A stretch of 64,000 bases of DNA from Phycomyces blakesleeanus NRRL 1555(-) (taxonomy: Eukaryota > Mucoromycota > Mucoromycetes > Mucorales > Phycomycetaceae), in assembly GCF_001638985.1 (NCBI RefSeq), contig NW_017265190.1:62001-126000 (forward strand), in the 5' to 3' direction. Positions 57,781-64,000 of this stretch are shown here, one piece after another. How positions within the stretch are numbered: the stretch's first letter is position 1; the number at the start of each line of letters is the position of its first letter. The translations under genes and the position numbers were made by a program. Under the pieces are notes generated by a model. The model was given only the letters and a program-made list of their open reading frames with translations, was not told where the DNA came from and ran no database searches.

Positions 57781-58838
57781 TAGAGATTTTGACGTCACCA
57801 CAATAAAAATGAAAAATTGCTTCCAGAGCAAAAGTAAAAGCAGAATTATAGTGATCTTCTTTTTGTCCCCCTCAATTAAGCATACCATCAATATTCGGTA
57901 CATTGTTTTGCCTTTTAATATCTGTGTTTATTGTAATTATATATATATATATAAATAATATAGTCTCACAAAAGGATAGGACCTTGTTTGAATATCATTC
58001 ACTCTCTATTTCTCTTCCTGTCTTTTTATATAGATATATCTACTTGCTTGGCTGTACGTCTGCTTGCTTATTAGTCTATTTGCCTAATTGCTTAATTGCC
58101 TGATTACCTATACTCTTCTTCCGCCTTGACAACATTTTGTCTACCACCACCCCTCTCCACTTTCTATTATTATTTATTATTATTTATTATTAAAATTTTA
58201 ATATAAAATTATAAGATTAATACAATTATTTCCTTTTATTGAGCTGTTTTTTTTGTATGTGTTGGTATCTTATTATATGAAGTGGGTGTGAGTGTATCAG
58301 TGTAAAGAGAGAAAGAAGAAGAAGAAAATAGAGAGAGAGAGAAAGAGAGAGAGAATGTGCCTGTGTCTCTACGTCTGGCTGGCTATATTTCTGTCTGTCT
58401 GTCTGTCTGACTGGTTGGCTTGGTTGGCTGTGTCTGTATCTGTATCTGTGTGTGCGTTGTAGCTTTTTTTTTTTTTACTTGCCTGTTTCTTATAATTTAC
58501 AACCCTTACTTGTCTATTAATCTCATGGACTTGCCATGGTACTATTATTTTCTTTTTCTTTAACACATTGACAATCACATTCATTCTATACCTACCTCTT
58601 CTCATTCAACTTCCTTTTTATCCTTTTACCTCTGCCTCTGCCTCCACCCCTGCCTCGCTTTCTCTTTCTTTATTTCTCTGTCTCTTTATTTCTCTCTCTC
58701 TATATATATAACTATTTATTAATAAACAACACATATACACACACAAACACACAAACACACAAACACTCCCTCTCTCCCTCTCTCCCTCTGTCTCTCTCTC
58801 TCTTCACTATCTTCTTTTGCACTCATTACTGTCTTTAG
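57781..58838. promoter_or_regulatory. Region upstream of the first recognised Set1 exon
   Basis: Simple-repeat-rich: ga-runs at 58325-58352, gtct-runs at 58390-58410, tgtatc at 58435-58452, CT-rich tracts at 58600-58805. The first coding exon and start codon of Set1 should lie here or further upstream but could not be fixed. Sequence before 58839 ends in a normal acceptor (ctgtctttag). Confidence 0.45.
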
Positions 58839-59000
58839 GACTGAAGATAAAGCACAGTCAACCGGAAGCACACTGGCCACCCTGACTTCGTCTTCCTTAG
58901 CTTCCTCATCCATCCCTCCTGTTCACGATCCATCTAATCCAACCCTGATCCATTCTAATCATGCCCTCGACGTAAGGCATTATTATTGTTATTGTTATTA

Positions 59001-59032
<32 letters not shown>

Positions 59033-62000
59033 GTATATGTATATAGATTTATAATACATTATCTTTGGAGCATTCTATATATTCTTCCTCTTCTCTTCTT
59101 CATTCTCTCGTACAACAACGACAAATAGGATAAGAAGCATAAAACTGTATAGAAATATATACCATTAATACCATTAATATATAATGTCGCTTAGTAATAT
59201 TAATAATGTAAATCTACACTTTCCCCAATTACAGCCACCACCTCGGGATCCACGACTCAGCATGCTGGGGTACGGGAAGAACACGTCTCGTGGACGCCAG
59301 ACCTACCGATCTACACTTCTACAGATTCAATACAAAGTAAGCCTTGCTGTAAATCATAATCATAATCATAATAATGCACAGTCAATGGCGACATTGGAAC
59401 TACGAAGACGAAGACGAAGGCAAAGACGAACAAAAAAAGAAAGTTTTGGTTGCATACAATATGTTATACGCTATCAAACCCACACCAAACCACACCAAAC
59501 CACACCAAAGCAAAGCAAAGCAAAGCAATGAAGTGAAATTCAAATGAAATGCAAATGTTTTTTGTGTGTGTGTAGCGTATATTATATAGTCTTTCTTTCT
59601 TTGTGTTTTTCTTCGGGATTGGTTCATGGAGTTTTCGTCTTCGTTTTCGTCTTCGTCTTTTTCTTTCTTTCTTTATTTGGAATTCCTTAGATACATCCAT
59701 TACTTTTATTTTTGACTTTTTGTGTTGTCTAGTTTGATGAATTCTCTGTCGGTCCAGCACCCCTCCAGACAGTTCTAGTGTCTAACCTGTCGCCTCTAAC
59801 AACCGAATCCCAAATCATGACATATTTCTCTGTCTATGGCCAAGTAGAATGCGTTATAATTGAGAAATGCCCATTGACAGGAGGCTCACTTGGACTAGCA
59901 CGCGTGACATTCGGAGCAGACATTGCTAGCGGTGATGGGCATATGGCAGCATGTAGAGCAGTAGAGAAAGGAAGCGGTAGACACATTGGTGGATCCAGTG
60001 CAATTAAAGTTGAATTTGATCCAGGAGGTAAAAATCACAAATCACACAGAAATTTGATATGTTATTTTTATTATTACTTTTAAAGAAACTTGTAGTAAAT
60101 TTAATTTAATATTAAACAAAATAATAATAATAAGAATAATGCTTGAGAACACAAAACACAAATACAGACACAAAAAAATAATAACCTTTTTTTTATATAT
60201 ATATATATATTCTTTACTTTATTATATAAATAATTCTGCTGCAATTTTTTCTTTTAATATATGCATATAGAAAAACAGAAACCCGGTACTTCTTCATTAT
60301 CTTCATCCTTGTCCTTGTCTCCATCTCCGCGACAATCCGAAAAACCTCTGGCAGACCAACCCATAGATCCATCTTCCGCTGCTTCTTCTTCTTATCTGAC
60401 ACAACGCCCAAAGCCAACAACTCCCCTGTCATCCTCTCCACCTCATGAAGAAGGCGAAGTAGTTGAAGACGATAATAGCCTTAGCCATAGCCACAACAAT
60501 CATCATCACCATCAACCACATAATCAACATTATCAACATCATAATAGCCATCATTACAGCAATAATAATCATAATACTCATAACAATCATAATAATAGTA
60601 GCAGTAGTAGTAACCACTGGACATCCAGACCAGATTCCTCTGCACTCAATAGCGGCTCTAGTAGATCATATTATCGCCCACGAGATTATCGCCAAAACGA
60701 TTATCGGTATGATGATTCACGGTATCACCGAACTCCGTTAGCTTCAACGGCAACTGCTACCACCAATACGATGACGACGACGACGATCACTTCAGCTACA
60801 GCTACTACAGCTACAGGAGCAACAGTAACAGCAACGGCAGGACTACCACCATCAACATCAGGCGTTGGGGGAATAGCAGTACAGCAACCATCATCAGATT
60901 CAACAACATCATCAGGCTATCCACGCTCTTATTCACCACGGTACTACTCGCCCTCACGCGAGACAGACCGGTACGAGCCACCGCCCACAAGATCTCGACA
61001 ACCTCCCCGATGGACAAGACGCAGTCCAAGCCCAGGTTCAGAACGTGATCGTGGTGATCGTGATAATAGAGATCGGGAACGGGAACGGGAACGGGACCGG
61101 GACCGGGATCGTGAACACCCTCGTGATAGAGGAGACAGAGACAGAGACAGAGACAGAGAAAGAGACAGAGACAGAGATAGAGATAGAGATAGAAACCGGG
61201 AAAGAGATCGAGATAGAGACCGGGATCAGAATCGTGAACATAACCGTGAGCGTGATAATAGAGATCGAGATAGAGATCGAGAAAAAGATCGTGAACGGTA
61301 CCGCAGTCGAAGTCGTAGTCGCAGTCAGAGTGTCGGTAGAGAGAATGGACAAGGATATTATGGAAGAAACAGTAATAGTGGGTACGGACGAAGTAGTAGT
61401 CGAAGAGAGTCTGGAATTAGAGGGCCAGGAGCAGGGCCAGGAGCAGGGCCAGGAGCTGGAGTAGGAGCTGGAGCAGCTGGAGTAGGAGCTGGAGCAGCTG
61501 GAGTAGGAACAGGAGCATCAGGAGATTACGAGTGGAGAGAATATGAACGGAATCGAAGAAATGATTATTGGGCAGATGATCGACGACGAGAGGTAAAAAC
61601 TAATAGGATTTGAATATCAAATACCAAAAAATGTGTATATCTGTGAAAATTTGGGCTATAAACTAAATGCTAAATAAATCATGCTTATAGGAACGGTCAA
61701 ATGCATCTTCAGAACCTCAACCTTGTCTATTAATCTCTCGTAAATGTTTACCGTTTGTACGAGGAATTCTAGAAGAATTAAGAAAAGTATTTTATTACTT
61801 TAATTGCGTTGATGTAAGTCTCTTTCTCTCTCTCTCTATCTTCAATAACAATTACCAAGCATATATATATATATATATATATACATTAAATAATTAAAGA
61901 AGAAGACGAATTTGGCTTATTTATATACCATTATCAATTCTTGTTAATTTTTTTTAACAAAAAACATTAGATTTATCATGATGCAGACGATTGGTTTGTT

Positions 62001-64000
62001 GTCTTTGATTCTAGTACGGCCGCAAAACGAGCTCTCGCATCAGTCGACAAAAACCAATTGGTAATGGGTTACAAGCTCAGTATGACTCTTCGGGATCCCA
62101 CCGTGACAGCAGCGGTAACTGCAGCAGCGGCAGCAGCATCAGCAACAGTGGCAGCAGCAGCGGCAGCAGCGGCGGCGGCAGCGTCCTCTTCAACAACATT
62201 AAATCCAGCAAAAACATCAACGTCAACAATTACGACTGAAACCCTGCAAAGTTCAACAGTGACAGGTTCTTCAACTGCCACTCCAACCGCAACTCCAGAT
62301 GCGTATGCAACCACAAACACGGCCACAATTGCTGCGGCTGAGAATACATCAACAGAAACAAGTTCAGCACATGGAATAGCAACCACAACCGTACCAGCAA
62401 AATCATCAACTAGATCAACTGTAAGCTCTACGGTCGACGCACAGAAATCTCCCGAGACTATGACCAGAAAACAATCGGTCATGAGTCAGGAAGACACCAA
62501 GTGCCAGGCCAAAAAGATGTTGTTTGAACAATTGGCCGATGTCTTTCTCAAGGATGTCAAGAACCGAGTTGTGGGACCTTGCATCTACGATTTCTTGAAC
62601 CCGTCCCTTCGAAAGTCCCGTAATCACGATCCTGCTGGCTCTTTTGGAAATCTCGTCGATCAAGACAGTGGCAACAGTAGTAGTAGCTTGCGCGGGTCGC
62701 ACGACAGTTTGCCGATCAATAAACTACCGAGGTTCAAGAAACGGCGTGTGGATCCAAGTACGGCAGCTACACCGACTGCGAGTGCGAGTGCGACAGACAC
62801 ACCGAATGCAGCAATCGAAACAGTAACAGCAACAACTGGTAGTAGTGGATATGATGTTTATGATTCAAGATCCAGTCACCTGGTCTCGCCAACACTGCAA
62901 CCACAGATTCCATTGTCGTCGTCGTCTACGTATAACGGCCTTGTTGGATCTAAAAACAAACAAGCTGAGAAAAAGAATCTCGAGGAAGGCGAGTATCGAT
63001 CTGGATCCTCTAGTGAAGATGAAAATGAACACGAAAATGAAGGCAGACACAACGAAGAGGATGAATATGAAGATTCTTATTACAATTATAATCGTTATCG
63101 TCAAAATCGCCAACCAAATCGACACCACAATCACCATTACAGCAGCCACAACCAAAATAATACTCATACTAGTTATAATACTCATAATACTCATAATAAC
63201 CATAATCATCATCATAATCATAATCATCATAGCAGTACTACTACTACTACTAGTAGTAGTAGTAACCACTACAACAACCACTACAGTAATCACAATAGTC
63301 ACAGCCATCACAGCCATCTTAGCCATCACCAAAAGTCTCATTCGCAAAAGTTAAATCAGGCATCCCCACTTCGATCCCCAGCTCGGTGGAAGCCATCTAG
63401 CAGGAGAGAACAGCCACGCCGACTACGAGACTATCTTAGTGACGAGAGTCAGGTTGATGATGAACACGATGCGTTTTTGCGACAGTTGCATGAAAAGCAA
63501 CAGCAGCGTAGTCGCCATCAAGAAAGTGAAGAAGAGGAGGAAGATGATAAGTGGTTAGAGCCAGACAATGTAGAGGAAGAAGAGGACGATGACGACGACG
63601 ACGAAGAAGAAGAAGAGGAAGAGGAAGAGGAAGACGACGATGATGACGAAGAGGAGGAAATAATAGAAAAGAAACGGTTTACTACACCTCGAAAAAGACA
63701 GTTGAAATACAGCAGTGATTCAAGCGAGGAAATACAGCGAAAACCATTGGCTCGAAAGAAACGTTTATTGAAACCTTCATCAGCAATAACAGTATCATCG
63801 ATATCATCATCGTCAACAACAACAACCAGAAGAACAGTTGCAGTTCCACTAACAGCAATGACAAGTGTTGCAGTAGCTCCTCGTGTAAAGTCGAAACCAA
63901 AGGATGAAGCCAAGTCACGAGAAGAAGAGGCTGAAAAGGCTCGACTGAGACGAGAGGCAGCAGTGAAGGAGCGTGAGGCGCAGGAAGAGCTCGAAAAATC
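58839..64000 (+). CDS. SET1: Set1/COMPASS histone H3-K4 methyltransferase, N-terminal portion (runs off the window)
   Basis: Exons 58839-58971, 59235-59336, 59733-60027, 60271-61592, 61691-61813 and 61971 onward join in phase. PPPRDPRLSMLGYGKNTSRG and an RRM follow the fungal Set1 order: QTVLVSNLSPLTTESQIMTY, YGQVECVIIEKCPLTGGSLG, IKVEFDPG. A second RNA-binding-type segment (CLLISRKCLPFVRGILEELR, HDADDWFVVFDSSTAAKRAL) corresponds to the SET1-associated RBD. LADVFLKDVKNRVVGPCIYD is also typical. Between them are a long RD/RE mixed-charge region (61040-61310) and GAGPGAG repeats. Later come Ala, His/Asn and acidic runs (about 63520-63660). The catalytic N-SET/SET part lies beyond 64000. The enzyme would methylate H3K4 within COMPASS. 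The first exon is missing from this model. Confidence 0.8.
61040..61330 (+). repeat. Mixed-charge RD/RE/DR coding repeat in Set1
   Basis: Imperfect hexanucleotide tandem (gagaca/gagata/gatcgg types) encoding alternating Arg with Asp/Glu for about 95 residues, grading into an SR-like end (RSRSRSRSQS). In other proteins such stretches resemble condensate or splicing-factor-interacting polyampholytes; that function is not shown here. Confidence 0.8.

Noticed and set aside
1..64000. tRNA, rRNA, mitochondrial or bacterial segments
   Set aside because: Looked for by eye (GGTTCGAAT-like boxes, rRNA-like GC blocks). The one GGTTCGAATC match at about 54468 lies in the OTU coding region and has no cloverleaf.

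Overview
The window is eukaryotic. It is AT-rich, has many short GT..AG introns (about 50-130 nt), abundant AT and homopolymer tracts, and proteins with long Asn, His, Gln and Ser runs. Together with the transposon types present, this fits a filamentous fungus of the Mucoromycota (Mucorales/Phycomyces-like). That assignment is inference, because no rRNA or other marker gene is present.

Two compartments are visible. From 1 to about 35.3 kb I find no host gene, only layered transposons. A decayed PIF/Harbinger element (about 1-3.0 kb) is followed by a decayed MULE copy. That copy is split by a CACTA (Tnp2) element at 4423-9202, which has matching termini and a 3-bp target duplication. A second CACTA-type element (10712-19025) carries a pogo/Tigger element (11478-14343, TA duplication) inserted in its transposase gene. 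Next come a DDE remnant (19.5 kb), a MULE whose transposase is followed by an OTU cysteine-protease domain (22.0-25.2 kb), a Harbinger remnant (26 kb), another MULE remnant (27.4-29.7 kb) holding a 540-bp MITE, and a DIRS tyrosine-recombinase retrotransposon (30041-34353) with inverted terminal repeats and an internal complementary region.

From 36.4 kb onward there are five host genes. They are a secreted cysteine-rich modular protein (36366-38440, +); an EDEM/Mnl1-type GH47 ER mannosidase with a C-terminal PA domain (39003-43990, +, two predicted microexons of 13 and 16 nt); a small cysteine-rich, probably GPI-anchored protein (44994-46127, -); a NCX-type cation/Ca2+ exchanger (48727-53357, +, two GC-AG introns); and the N-terminal part of a Set1/COMPASS H3K4 methyltransferase (58839 to past the window end, +). 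A second MULE-OTU element with about 200-bp terminal inverted repeats and a 9-bp target duplication (53883-57771) sits between the exchanger and Set1. Exon models were checked by hand for reading phase. The exon sums of the four complete host genes are divisible by three.

Most promising observations: both CACTA elements pair a zinc-finger Tnp2 gene with a divergently transcribed accessory gene; a 46/54/54-nt exon triplication in one MULE-OTU gene repeats a QEPLDP motif, twice as the SUMO-consensus-like IKQEPLDP; nearly every CpG of a young MULE copy is TpG or CpA in the old copy; and nonsense codons consistent with C-to-T or G-to-A changes recur across several transposon families.
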